NCBI GenBank assembly: GCA_021789795.1 | Contig: JAJYJA010000059.1 | Coordinates: 1 to 13,846 of the forward strand | DNA length: 13,846 bases | Direction: 5' to 3' | Origin: Deltaproteobacteria bacterium | Lineage (GTDB): Bacteria > Desulfobacterota > Desulfobulbia > Desulfobulbales > VMSU01 | Shown: one piece after another, positions 7,881-13,846 of the stretch | Numbering within the stretch: position 1 is the stretch's first letter | How the letters are laid out: each line of letters opens with the position of its first letter | Program-made: the position numbers and the translations under genes | The notes under the pieces: model-generated | Told to the model about the DNA's origin: nothing | The model's input: only the letters and a program-made list of their open reading frames with translations | Database searches by the model: none

Positions 7881-9125
7881 ATGATCCCCAGCCCGACGGA
7901 CTACCAGGCCGCCTTGGCCCAATGCGCCCAGTGCGGAGCCTGCACCGCCGTCTGTCCGGTGTATCGGGTAACGGGCCGGGAGAGCCTGACCGCCCGGGGC
8001 CGGCTGCACCTGCTGGCCAGGCTTAACGATCCAGAGGCCTTGGGCGAGCTGCTCTCCCGGTGCCTGCTGTGCGGCAACTGCAAGCGGACCTGCCCCCGGG
8101 GGATCGACCTCGTCTCCCTGACCGTATCCGCCCGTGCGGAATGGGGCAAGAAGGGCGGGCCATCCGTCCTGGCCGGATTTCTGGCCCGCCAGGCCCTGGC
8201 CCACCCCGCCTTGGCCGCTGCCCTGGCCAAGGCGGCAAAACCCCTGGGCCTGGCGGCCGAGTTACCCATGGACAGCGGCCTGCGGCTTAAGCTCACCGGG
8301 ACCGTCTCCCCCTTGCCCGCCCTGGACGCGAGCCTCAACGGCGGCGCCCCGCCAATCCGCTCCCCCCGCCGCCCGGCCCTATACTTCCCTGGCTGCCTGG
8401 CGACTCATCTCTACCCCGAGATCGGGCCGGCGACGGCAAGGATTATCGCCCACCTGGACGATTTCCGGCTCCTCACCCCCGATGACCTCTCCTGCTGCGG
8501 CCTAGCCGCCCAGTCCGCGGGCGACTTAGACCAGGCGCGGACACTCGCCTGCCGCAACCTCGCGCGCTTCGCCAGCCTCGGCGGCGAGGAGGAGGCGACG
8601 GCCCCCATCATCACCACCTGTGCCTCGTGCTACGCCGCCCTGAAGGGCTACCCCGGCCTGCTGGCCGATGACCCCGTCTGGCGGCCCGCGGCCGAGGCCT
8701 TCGCCAGCCGGGTCTGGGAACTATCCGCCTTCATCCTGGCCCACGGGTCAAGATTGACGCCGGGTTTCCGGGAGGCGTCCCCCGTCCGGACGGTGGTCTA
8801 TCACGATCCCTGCCATCTGCGGCCCACGATCACCCGCCAACCGCGCCAGCTCCTGGACCTGGCCCCTGGCCTTAGGCGGCTGGAGTTGCCGCACGGCGTC
8901 CAGTGCTGCGGGCAGGGCGGGCTCTTCCGCCTGGCCCATCCCCGCCTCTCCCTGGCCATCCGCAAGCCCCTGATCGAGGATTTCCTCACCACCGGCGCCG
9001 AGCTGGCAGTCTCCAGTTGCTCGGGCTGTCTCTTGCAGTGGCAGCAGGGGTTAAAGGCCAGCCCGGCCCAGGTCACCCACCTTGCCCTGCTCCTCGACTC
9101 CCAACTGGCCAACGCCATCCCGTAG
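7881..9125 (+). CDS. GlcF-like (Fe-S)-binding protein with two CCG domains
   Basis: Predicted electron-transfer subunit of a glycolate/lactate-type oxidoreductase. The protein has 414 residues. Two ferredoxin-type 4Fe-4S motifs lie at C15, C18, C21, C25 (CAQCGACTAVCP) and C61, C64, C67, C71 (CLLCGNCKRTCP). Two CCG (heterodisulfide-reductase-like) repeats follow: C172, C205-C206, C247, C250 and C311, C342-C343, C380, C383, each with the CCG triplet intact. Length and domain order match GlcF, the iron-sulfur subunit of glycolate oxidase. The usual flavoprotein partner (GlcD-type FAD subunit) is not in the window, so the substrate is undetermined. No membrane helix is present, so it likely acts in the cytosol or at the membrane through partners. 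AAGGA (7872-7876) lies 4 bases before ATG 7881, a short but usable spacing. Confidence 0.9.
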   Translation: MIPSPTDYQAALAQCAQCGACTAVCPVYRVTGRESLTARGRLHLLARLNDPEALGELLSRCLLCGNCKRTCPRGIDLVSLTVSARAEWGKKGGPSVLAGFLARQALAHPALAAALAKAAKPLGLAAELPMDSGLRLKLTGTVSPLPALDASLNGGAPPIRSPRRPALYFPGCLATHLYPEIGPATARIIAHLDDFRLLTPDDLSCCGLAAQSAGDLDQARTLACRNLARFASLGGEEEATAPIITTCASCYAALKGYPGLLADDPVWRPAAEAFASRVWELSAFILAHGSRLTPGFREASPVRTVVYHDPCHLRPTITRQPRQLLDLAPGLRRLELPHGVQCCGQGGLFRLAHPRLSLAIRKPLIEDFLTTGAELAVSSCSGCLLQWQQGLKASPAQVTHLALLLDSQLANAIP

Positions 9126-9144
9126 CAAGACCTACGACGCCACC

Positions 9145-9939
9145 ATGACTGACCATCGCCGCCCCCACTTGCCGCTGGTGTTTTTCTTTCTGCTCGTCCT
9201 GTTCCCCGTCCGTCCGGCGGGAGCGGCGGCGGCCACGCCCTTTGCGCGGGGAGAACGCCTGGCCTACCGGATATCCTGGGCCTTCATCCCCGCCGGGGAA
9301 GCCGTTCTGGCCGTGGCCCCCGACCGTCCGCCGGGGGGAGGCTGGCACTTCGTGATGACCGCCCGCACCCTGCCGGCGATCGATCTGCTCTACCGTTACC
9401 GGGAGCGGATCGATTCCTACGTCACAGCAGGGCTCGCGGCTAGCATTGAGTACCGGAAGGTGCAGGAGAGCAGCCACCCCCGCGACATCGTGGTGCGTTT
9501 CGATACCGGCGAGCAACTGGCCCGCTACAGCAACTACGGCCAGGCGAGCGAACCTATCCCCATCAAGCCCGGCACCATCGACCCCCTGGCCGCCTTCTAC
9601 CACATCCGCAGCCAGCCCCTGCCCGCCGGGGCGACGTTGACGCGCTGGGTCACCGACGGCCGGGAGCTGTCCCTGGGCCGGGCCCGGGTGGTGGGTCGAG
9701 AGGCGCTAACGGTCCAGGGGGTGACCTACCAGACGGTGGTCATCGAGCCCGATCTGGAGAAGGTCTCCGGGGTGTTCGAGAAGAAGGAGGGGGCCGGGAT
9801 GACCCTCTGGATCACCGACGACGTCCGACGGCTGCTGGTCAAGATGGAGAGCAAGGTCAGGGTGGGCAGTTTCGTGGCCGAGCTGGTGCCCGAGGAGAGC
9901 GTCATCCCCCGGGCGGACGGCAGGGGGCCGGATTTATAA
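9145..9939 (+). CDS. Exported DUF3108 domain protein
   Basis: A 264-residue protein of the DUF3108 family, which has no assigned biochemical function. The N-terminus is a clear Sec signal peptide: basic MTDHRR, a hydrophobic core PLVFFFLLVLF, and a likely signal peptidase I cut in the Ala-rich stretch near residues 27-30. The mature protein should be periplasmic and rich in beta strands, beginning GERLAYRISWAFIPAGEAVL, the characteristic opening of DUF3108, with later KPGTIDPLAAFYHIR and MTLWITDD also typical. An upstream in-frame ATG at 9082 was rejected because it lies inside the preceding gene and would put 21 polar residues before the signal peptide. The gap to the Fe-S gene is only 19 bases, so they are probably co-transcribed. 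Many diderm genomes carry DUF3108 genes; an envelope role is only an inference. Confidence 0.85.
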   Translation: MTDHRRPHLPLVFFFLLVLFPVRPAGAAAATPFARGERLAYRISWAFIPAGEAVLAVAPDRPPGGGWHFVMTARTLPAIDLLYRYRERIDSYVTAGLAASIEYRKVQESSHPRDIVVRFDTGEQLARYSNYGQASEPIPIKPGTIDPLAAFYHIRSQPLPAGATLTRWVTDGRELSLGRARVVGREALTVQGVTYQTVVIEPDLEKVSGVFEKKEGAGMTLWITDDVRRLLVKMESKVRVGSFVAELVPEESVIPRADGRGPDL

Positions 9940-9950
9940 GGGGATTTGAC

Positions 9951-9989
9951 AAGTGTGACCGTTGGCAAGCTCTACCAGCGGCCACACTT
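9951..9989. terminator. Long hairpin just after the DUF3108 gene; terminator-like, no U-tract
   Basis: AAGTGTGACCGTTGG (9951-9965) pairs with CCAGCGGCCACACTT (9975-9989): 15 positions with one A-C mismatch and one G-U pair, and a 9-base loop CAAGCTCTA. It begins 11 bases after the DUF3108 stop. Neither strand has a U-run directly after it, so classical intrinsic termination is not assured. It may protect the 3' end of the upstream mRNA or mark a repeated palindromic element. Confidence 0.55.
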
Positions 9990-10072
9990 ATCAGATATGC
10001 CTCCTGGAAAATTTGGTCAACGGCGGAAAGGAAAAGTTGGGGCCACCGGCAAACTCGGGCTGCTTAATTTTT

Positions 10073-10102
10073 TTTACACCATCCTAACTGTTTTTTTATA
10101 CT
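10073..10102 (+). promoter_or_regulatory. Candidate sigma70-type promoter for the two-component pair
   Basis: TTTACA (10073-10078) and TATACT (10097-10102) each match five of six consensus bases with an 18-base spacer, set in T-rich DNA that would melt easily. Transcription would begin near 10109, about 60 bases before ATG 10169. This is the strongest promoter-like sequence in front of the kinase gene and supports a separate kinase-regulator operon. Confidence 0.6.
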
Positions 10103-10168
10103 CATTTAACACTCGACGGATACGCTGAATGCATAAGTTAACTACGGCTCTTGATCGGAGAGCAATTC

Positions 10169-11566
10169 ATGACGTGTGCGAACGTTGCGGCATCACCGGA
10201 CAAAACCCCAGATCGTCTTGCCCAAGCAAGCAAAATGATCGGCGAACTTCATTCTCTTGGTCGTCAGGATAGCTTTGCCTTAGGCCGAGAGCTCACCGAA
10301 TTGACGGACTGGTTCGACGCCGACAGTAGCTGTTTTGCCGTGGTCGTATTGGACAAGTTCGGGGCTCCTTATGCAATTATGTCCAGAGACACCTTGGCCT
10401 ACGCTCTTTCCCGCCCGTTCGTCAGCGAACTCTATAAACACAGGCCCGTAGAGGAAATCCTGGAGGAGTGGGGAGTACCAGTGCTGGCGATCCCCTGTGC
10501 CGAGCCCATCGATAGTGCCGTCACCAGCGCCTTGGCCCGTCCCGCCCCGTACCGCTATGAACCTTTGCTGGTACAGGGTGAAGGCACCTGGTTCCTTCTC
10601 GAAATCCACGATCTCTTGGCCCAGCAGTGCGAGCTCCTGTCGGCGACTATTGACGAGGTCAATACGAAGCGGCGAGAGCTTATCGCCGCCCAACAGGAAA
10701 GCGAGCGTCTCCACGAGCAATTTGTCACGGCGTCGCGGGATGCCGGCCGGGCGGAGGTAGCGACGGGGGTACTCCACAACGTCGGCAACGTGTTGAACAG
10801 CGTTAATGTCTCGGCAGCATTGATTGCCCGCACCTTGCAGGATTCAAAGCTGAGCAACCTCGGCAAGGCCCTAACCCTGATCCGCGAGCATGAGAACGAT
10901 CTTTTCGCCTTCCTTACCTCCGAAGAAAGAGGAAAACGGCTGCCGGGATACTTGAGCAAGCTCGGCGAGGTACTGGTTGCGGAACAGATGACCGTTGTCG
11001 AGGAATTACAACTGATGGAACGTAGTATCGAGCATATTCGACAGATCGTGCAGATGCAGCAATCGTATGCGCGATCAGCGATCATCCTGGAGCCCATCCG
11101 CCCGGCAGATATCATGGAAGACGCCCTGCGCGTCAATCTGGTTTCCTTTGACCGGCACAATATCAAGTTGCAGCCGGAATATCAGGATATCGGTCCGGTC
11201 TCGATTGACAGGCACAAGGTTCTGCAGATCCTCATTAACCTCATCAGCAATGCGAAGAACTCCATCAAGCAAAACCATCCGGAAGAACGGCGGATCATCA
11301 CCAGAATCATGTCGCTTGAAATTGACGGCACCCGCACGGTCCGCTTTCAGATTATCGATAACGGCGTCGGCATAACGCCAGAAAATCTGACCAAGATATT
11401 CTCAAACGGCTTCACGACGCGCAAGGACGGCCACGGGTTCGGGCTTCACAGCTCCGCCAACGCCGCCCGCGAGATGGGAGGTTCTCTTAGCGTTTTCAGC
11501 GACGGGCCTGGAATAGGGGCCGTCTTCACCCTCGATATACCCATCAAGGAGAAACAGACCCTATGA
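10169..11566 (+). CDS. Cytosolic sensor histidine kinase with CBS-like N-terminus
   Basis: Sensor kinase expected to phosphorylate the regulator encoded right behind it. ATG 10169 gives 465 residues and has GGAG (10157-10160) 8 bases upstream; the in-frame TTG at 10151 lies before that site. Residues about 50-150 resemble a degenerate CBS-type module (VVLDKFGAPYAIMSRDTLAY, SRPFVSELYKHRPVEEIL) seen before many GGDEF and kinase proteins. A helical coiled-coil-like linker (about 155-195) leads to the dimerisation/phosphoacceptor helix with H203 in GVLHNVGNVLNSVNVS, a variant H-box of HN type. The ATPase domain follows with N-box N361 (NLISNAKNSI), G1 D398 in DNGVGI, and F/G2 FSNGFTTRKDGHGFGLHSSA. 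No membrane segment or signal peptide is seen, so it senses something inside the cell; the ligand is unknown. It overlaps the next gene by ATGA. Confidence 0.92.
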   Translation: MTCANVAASPDKTPDRLAQASKMIGELHSLGRQDSFALGRELTELTDWFDADSSCFAVVVLDKFGAPYAIMSRDTLAYALSRPFVSELYKHRPVEEILEEWGVPVLAIPCAEPIDSAVTSALARPAPYRYEPLLVQGEGTWFLLEIHDLLAQQCELLSATIDEVNTKRRELIAAQQESERLHEQFVTASRDAGRAEVATGVLHNVGNVLNSVNVSAALIARTLQDSKLSNLGKALTLIREHENDLFAFLTSEERGKRLPGYLSKLGEVLVAEQMTVVEELQLMERSIEHIRQIVQMQQSYARSAIILEPIRPADIMEDALRVNLVSFDRHNIKLQPEYQDIGPVSIDRHKVLQILINLISNAKNSIKQNHPEERRIITRIMSLEIDGTRTVRFQIIDNGVGITPENLTKIFSNGFTTRKDGHGFGLHSSANAAREMGGSLSVFSDGPGIGAVFTLDIPIKEKQTL

Positions 11567-13506
11567 AACGAGCCAGCGACCAACGCCTGCGACGTATCCT
11601 GGTAATCGACGACAACGAGGCCATCCACGACGATTTTCGCAAGACACTCTCTCGTAAGTCGTTGGGCCCCGATCTCGACGACGACGAGGCCTTGCTCTTC
11701 GGCTATCAACCTGCCGAGACGCCCCCCACGGAATTCGAGATCAATGCGGCCTCGCAGGGCCATCTGGGATTGGAACTGGTGGAGGCCGCGATGCGCGAGG
11801 GCCGTCCGTATCAGTTGGCCTTCGTCGACATGCGGATGCCTCCGGGGTGGGACGGCGTGGAAACCATCTCGCGACTCTGGGAGGCTGACCCTGCCTTGCA
11901 GGTGGTTATCTGCACGGCCTACTCCGATTATTCCTGGGATCAGATTGTGAGTAAACTCGGCACCACCGACCAGCTGCTTATTCTCAAAAAGCCGTTCGAC
12001 GACGCCGAGGTATGTCAGCTCGCCTTTGCCATGACCGAGAAATGGCTGGTAACGCAACAGGCGGGGATCAAGATGGGCGAGATGGAATCACTGGTCGACC
12101 GGCGCACGGCCGAGTTGCGGGAAATGGCCCTCCATGACATGCTGACTGGCCTGCCTAACCGCCTATTTTTCAACGATCTTCTCGCACGGACTATTGCTTT
12201 GCACGGGCGTGATCCTCGCCGGATGTTTGCGGTACTCTTTCTGGATTTCGACCGCTTCAAGATCGTTAACGACAGCCTGGGGCATCAGATCGGCGACAAG
12301 CTGCTTATTAGCATCGCCGCGCGATTACGCGGCGTGCTCCGCAAGGCTGATTTCGTTGCTTCCATGGCCGACGGCACGGCCGCTCGCGTCGGCGGGGATG
12401 AGTTCCTCGTGCTGCTTGACGGCATGAAGCAGCAACACGAGGCCATCCGTGTCGCCGAAAGACTGCTGAGCGTCATGGCCGAACCGTATGAGGTGGACGA
12501 CCACACTATCAAGAGTACGGTAAGTATTGGTGTCACCACCAGTGCCCTGCCGTATGCTTCGCCCGACGAAATGATTCGCGATGCCGACACGGCCATGTAC
12601 CGCGCCAAGGCTGCTGGCAAGAATCGTTTTGTCGTTTTCGACAGTCGCATGCACGAGAATGTCCTCGCGCGGCTGGCCATGGAGAACGATCTTCGCCTGG
12701 CCGTCGACGATGACCAGCTCCGTCTTGTTTACCAACCGATCGTCAGTCTGGAGAGCGGCTGCGTCCGCGGCTTTGAAGCCCTAGTTCGCTGGCAACACCC
12801 GACCAAAGGTGTCGTGTCTCCGCTGGACTTTATCCCCTTGGCCGAGGAGATCGGTATGATCGTGGCCATTGGCGAATGGGTACTGCGGGAGGCATGTCTG
12901 GAACTGGCGCGATGGCGGAGCTTGCCGGATCTCGGCGATCTTTGCGTCAGCGTCAACCTGTCGCGGAAACAGCTTGTTTGCCCGAATCTGGTCGAGCGTA
13001 TCAATGACATCATCCAGCAAGCCGGCCTGCCGACCTCCGCCATCAAGCTCGAAATTACCGAAAACGCCATCATGGAGGACATGGACCATGCCGTGACCAT
13101 CCTGAACCAAATCCGTGACCTCGGCATCGATCTGCACATCGACGATTTCGGCACTGGCTACTCCTCGCTCAGTTGTCTGCACCGCTTCCCCGTCGTCGGT
13201 ATAAAAATCGACCGCTCTTTCATCAACAACGTCACCGACAACCCAGACTACGCCGCCGTCGTCAACGCCATTGTCACGCTCGCCAAAAACTTGCGCCTTG
13301 GACTCATCGCCGAGGGAGTCGAAACGGTCGATCAAATGTCCATGCTGCGAGACATGGGCTGCGATCTGGCCCAAGGGTACTATTTTCAACGCCCCCTGCC
13401 GAGCGATCAGGCTCTGGTCTATGCCCAGAGCCAAGCCGGCATGAACAGCGGCATGAGACTGCATGAATCGAATTCAGGAGCAAGTAAGCCAAGCCTACTG
13501 CACTAA
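11563..13506 (+). CDS. Response regulator with REC, GGDEF and EAL domains
   Basis: Bifunctional c-di-GMP regulator of 647 residues, most likely controlled by phosphorylation from the upstream kinase. The REC domain (about 11-160) has D16-D17, phospho-acceptor D89 (FVDMRMPPGWDG), T118 and K143. Between D17 and D89 it is about 28 residues longer than CheY. A helical linker (about 165-190) leads to GGDEF (about 190-360), active site intact at 277-281 (RVGGDEF). The EAL domain (about 375-620) has E405 in FEALVRW, N465, E497, D527-D528 in IDDFGTGYSS, K548, E584, E587 and Q604, all catalytic or metal-binding positions present. Both synthase and phosphodiesterase activity are therefore possible; net output cannot be read from sequence. 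The inhibitory RxxD (260-263) lies 13 residues before GGDEF rather than 5. AAGGAG (11546-11551) lies 11 bases before ATG 11563. No membrane segment. Confidence 0.95.
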   Translation: MKRASDQRLRRILVIDDNEAIHDDFRKTLSRKSLGPDLDDDEALLFGYQPAETPPTEFEINAASQGHLGLELVEAAMREGRPYQLAFVDMRMPPGWDGVETISRLWEADPALQVVICTAYSDYSWDQIVSKLGTTDQLLILKKPFDDAEVCQLAFAMTEKWLVTQQAGIKMGEMESLVDRRTAELREMALHDMLTGLPNRLFFNDLLARTIALHGRDPRRMFAVLFLDFDRFKIVNDSLGHQIGDKLLISIAARLRGVLRKADFVASMADGTAARVGGDEFLVLLDGMKQQHEAIRVAERLLSVMAEPYEVDDHTIKSTVSIGVTTSALPYASPDEMIRDADTAMYRAKAAGKNRFVVFDSRMHENVLARLAMENDLRLAVDDDQLRLVYQPIVSLESGCVRGFEALVRWQHPTKGVVSPLDFIPLAEEIGMIVAIGEWVLREACLELARWRSLPDLGDLCVSVNLSRKQLVCPNLVERINDIIQQAGLPTSAIKLEITENAIMEDMDHAVTILNQIRDLGIDLHIDDFGTGYSSLSCLHRFPVVGIKIDRSFINNVTDNPDYAAVVNAIVTLAKNLRLGLIAEGVETVDQMSMLRDMGCDLAQGYYFQRPLPSDQALVYAQSQAGMNSGMRLHESNSGASKPSLLH

Positions 13507-13521
13507 TTTATTCTCTCAATC

Positions 13522-13628
13522 GTTGACACGATTTGGCAACTATCACGTAATATTAGGTGGTTACTTGATCAACTAAAGCATTTTGGGGAATAGTCGGCAA
13601 AACAATCAGTTGCCCAAACTTTGTCAAC
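13522..13628. repeat. Imperfect inverted-repeat pair, 107 bp across
   Basis: The left arm at 13522-13541 (GTTGACA, three differing bases, TTTGG, CAACT) is matched by the reverse complement of 13608-13628 (GTTGACA, three differing bases, TTTGG, one extra G, CAACT). About 17 of 21 positions agree. The arms enclose 66 AT-rich bases with no ORF. This could be the termini of a small non-autonomous mobile element or a long hairpin downstream of the regulator gene. No target-site duplication was identified. Confidence 0.5.
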
Positions 13629-13643
13629 GGGGACACGTACCCC
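13629..13643. repeat. Short GGGG/CCCC palindrome
   Basis: GGGGACACGTACCCC can fold into a 4-bp GC stem with a small loop and abuts the right arm of the inverted-repeat pair. Short elements of this look are often dispersed through genomes as REP-like units, but I see only one copy here. Confidence 0.3.
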
Positions 13644-13647
13644 ACCG

Positions 13648-13681
13648 AAAAAAACCCGCAAAGCCTTAAGCTGTGCGGGTT
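13648..13681 (-). terminator. Intrinsic terminator for minus-strand transcript
   Basis: Read on the minus strand, AACCCGCA, a 13-base loop, and TGCGGGTT form a stem of up to 8 bp ending in a run of seven T (complement of the A-run 13648-13654). The + strand has no T-run after the hairpin, so the signal points leftward. It implies a transcript entering from beyond the right edge, and its loop holds the stop codon of the small minus-strand ORF. Confidence 0.75.
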
Positions 13682-13743
13682 ATGCGGACATTATCGAATG
13701 TCCTTGTCCTATCTATTTGCAATGGTACGATTTGCTTAGGCAT
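13666..13743 (-). CDS. Possible 25-residue small ORF or truncated gene remnant
   Basis: On the minus strand an excellent Shine-Dalgarno sequence GGGAGG (13755-13750) sits 6 bases before ATG (13743-13741). The frame begins MPKQIVPLQIDR and ends with TAA at 13668-13666 after 25 codons, inside the terminator loop. A perfect 7-bp hairpin (GGACATT/AATGTCC, 13686-13703) lies within it. The peptide resembles nothing I recognise. The strong start signal just after a structured RNA suggests the translation start of a formerly longer gene whose body has been deleted, or a leader-type peptide. Coding status is uncertain. Confidence 0.35.
   Translation of the reverse strand: MPKQIVPLQIDRTRTFDNVRITRTA
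13686..13703. repeat. Perfect 7-bp hairpin
   Basis: GGACATT (13686-13692) and AATGTCC (13697-13703) enclose a 4-base loop, ATCG on the + strand. It stands four bases from the terminator stem on the minus-strand transcript. It could be part of a structured RNA 3' region or a sub-terminal hairpin of a mobile element. Confidence 0.5.
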
Positions 13744-13749
13744 TGTTAG

Positions 13750-13846
13750 CCTCCCTTTTTGGGGGCCTTTACGTCAAAGCCTAGTTCTCAGGCCCCCATG
13801 CCGGCCCCTAAACGATGGGGCTTCCACCGTACCACCTCGAACTTTG
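13750..13846 (-). ncRNA. Structured RNA candidate, possibly omega RNA (HEARO)-like; runs off window
   Basis: Minus-strand sequence entering from the right edge. It starts CAAAGTTCGAGGTGGTACGG, then has a GCCCC/GGGGC stem (13821-13817 with 13808-13804; loop ATCGTTTA). Next comes an 8-bp stem GGGGGCCT/AGGCCCCC (13797-13790 with 13768-13761) whose 21-base loop can form a smaller stem (TTT/AAA around GACGT). A short A-run and the GGGAGG ribosome binding site follow. Two compact GC stems directly before a start codon are the layout of HEARO RNAs, the omega RNAs that lie upstream of iscB. The identification is an impression from layout and motif style; a long structured 5' leader of another kind is possible. 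The 5' end is outside the window. Confidence 0.4.

Larger units (their letters stand above)
9940..10168. other. Intergenic region upstream of the kinase/regulator pair
   Basis: This AT-richer, 229-base region contains the long hairpin at 9951-9989 and the promoter candidate at 10073-10102, together with T-tracts. A 60-codon open frame starting at TTG 9946 crosses both and has no ribosome binding site, so it is not called a gene. Confidence 0.6.
13507..13846. other. Right-edge non-coding stretch
   Basis: No + strand gene is present in these 340 bases. Base composition changes from AT-rich (13507-13625) to GC-rich with stems (13750-13846). It contains the inverted-repeat pair, the short palindrome, the minus-strand terminator, the small minus-strand ORF and the structured RNA candidate listed separately. 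The two sides are convergent: the regulator gene reads rightward and the minus-strand RNA leftward. Confidence 0.7.

Noticed and set aside
9082..9144. Upstream ATG for the DUF3108 gene
   Set aside because: Lies inside the Fe-S gene and would bury the signal peptide behind 21 polar residues.
9946..10128. 60-codon + frame starting at TTG after the DUF3108 gene
   Set aside because: Runs through the hairpin and the promoter candidate, has no ribosome binding site, and its composition follows the AT-rich DNA.
10151..10168. TTG start for the histidine kinase
   Set aside because: The GGAG ribosome binding site lies downstream of it and at ideal spacing to ATG 10169.
13523..13553. TTGACA and TAATAT as a + strand promoter after the regulator gene
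   Set aside because: The spacer is 19 bases, the -10 is poor, and TTGACA is part of the inverted-repeat arm; no gene follows on the + strand in the window.
13648..13846. tmRNA, SRP RNA or another standard RNA gene on the minus strand
   Set aside because: No tag peptide ending in ALAA, no CCA end, and no SRP-type GGAA tetraloop arrangement was found.
1..13846. CRISPR array, tRNA or rRNA genes, c-di-GMP riboswitch
   Set aside because: No regularly spaced direct repeats, no cloverleaf with TTCRANY-type T arm, no rRNA sequence and no GEMM-like element were seen, including ahead of the c-di-GMP genes.

Overview
The window is GC-rich bacterial chromosomal DNA carrying ten protein genes, all on the + strand and tightly packed. 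A different kind of sequence fills the last 340 bases. The gene mix (apolipoprotein N-acyltransferase, so a diderm envelope; a CorC-type CBS protein; a GlcF-type two-cluster Fe-S protein; a DUF3108 exported protein; abundant c-di-GMP signalling proteins) suggests a Gram-negative proteobacterium-like organism. My best guess is Desulfobacterota (former Deltaproteobacteria). This is inferred from gene style, not from any search.

Layout. (1) 1-2249: the C-terminal two thirds of a transketolase, then a DusB-like tRNA-dihydrouridine synthase. (2) 2250-3352: an AT-richer intergenic region with a good sigma70-type promoter, leading to an HD-GYP c-di-GMP phosphodiesterase. (3) 3437-7009: corC, lnt and prfB. 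corC and lnt overlap by one base, as in the ybeX-lnt pair of enterobacteria. prfB needs a programmed +1 frameshift near its 5' end, and the in-frame stop at the shift site is UAA, not the usual UGA. (4) 7071-9939: a class I SAM methyltransferase, a GlcF-like CCG/4Fe-4S protein without a flavoprotein partner in the window, and an exported DUF3108 protein. A strong hairpin starts 11 bases after the DUF3108 stop. (5) 10073-13506: a consensus-like promoter, then a cytosolic histidine kinase and a REC-GGDEF-EAL response regulator joined by an ATGA overlap. This is a two-component system whose output is c-di-GMP synthesis or breakdown. (6) 13507-13846: no + strand gene. It holds an imperfect inverted-repeat pair about 107 bp across, a short GGGG/CCCC palindrome, a minus-strand intrinsic terminator, a 25-codon minus-strand ORF with a strong ribosome binding site, and upstream of that ORF a GC-rich structured segment that reads like a non-coding RNA.

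How the parts fit. Regions 1-4 are mostly housekeeping: carbon metabolism, tRNA modification, lipoprotein maturation, translation termination. The HD-GYP protein and the kinase/GGDEF-EAL pair are separate c-di-GMP modules with their own promoters.

The most interesting points are the UAA-type RF2 frameshift site and the structured minus-strand RNA at the right edge. The RNA could be a standalone or decayed IscB-associated omega RNA (HEARO), but that identification is tentative and rests on layout and motif impression only.
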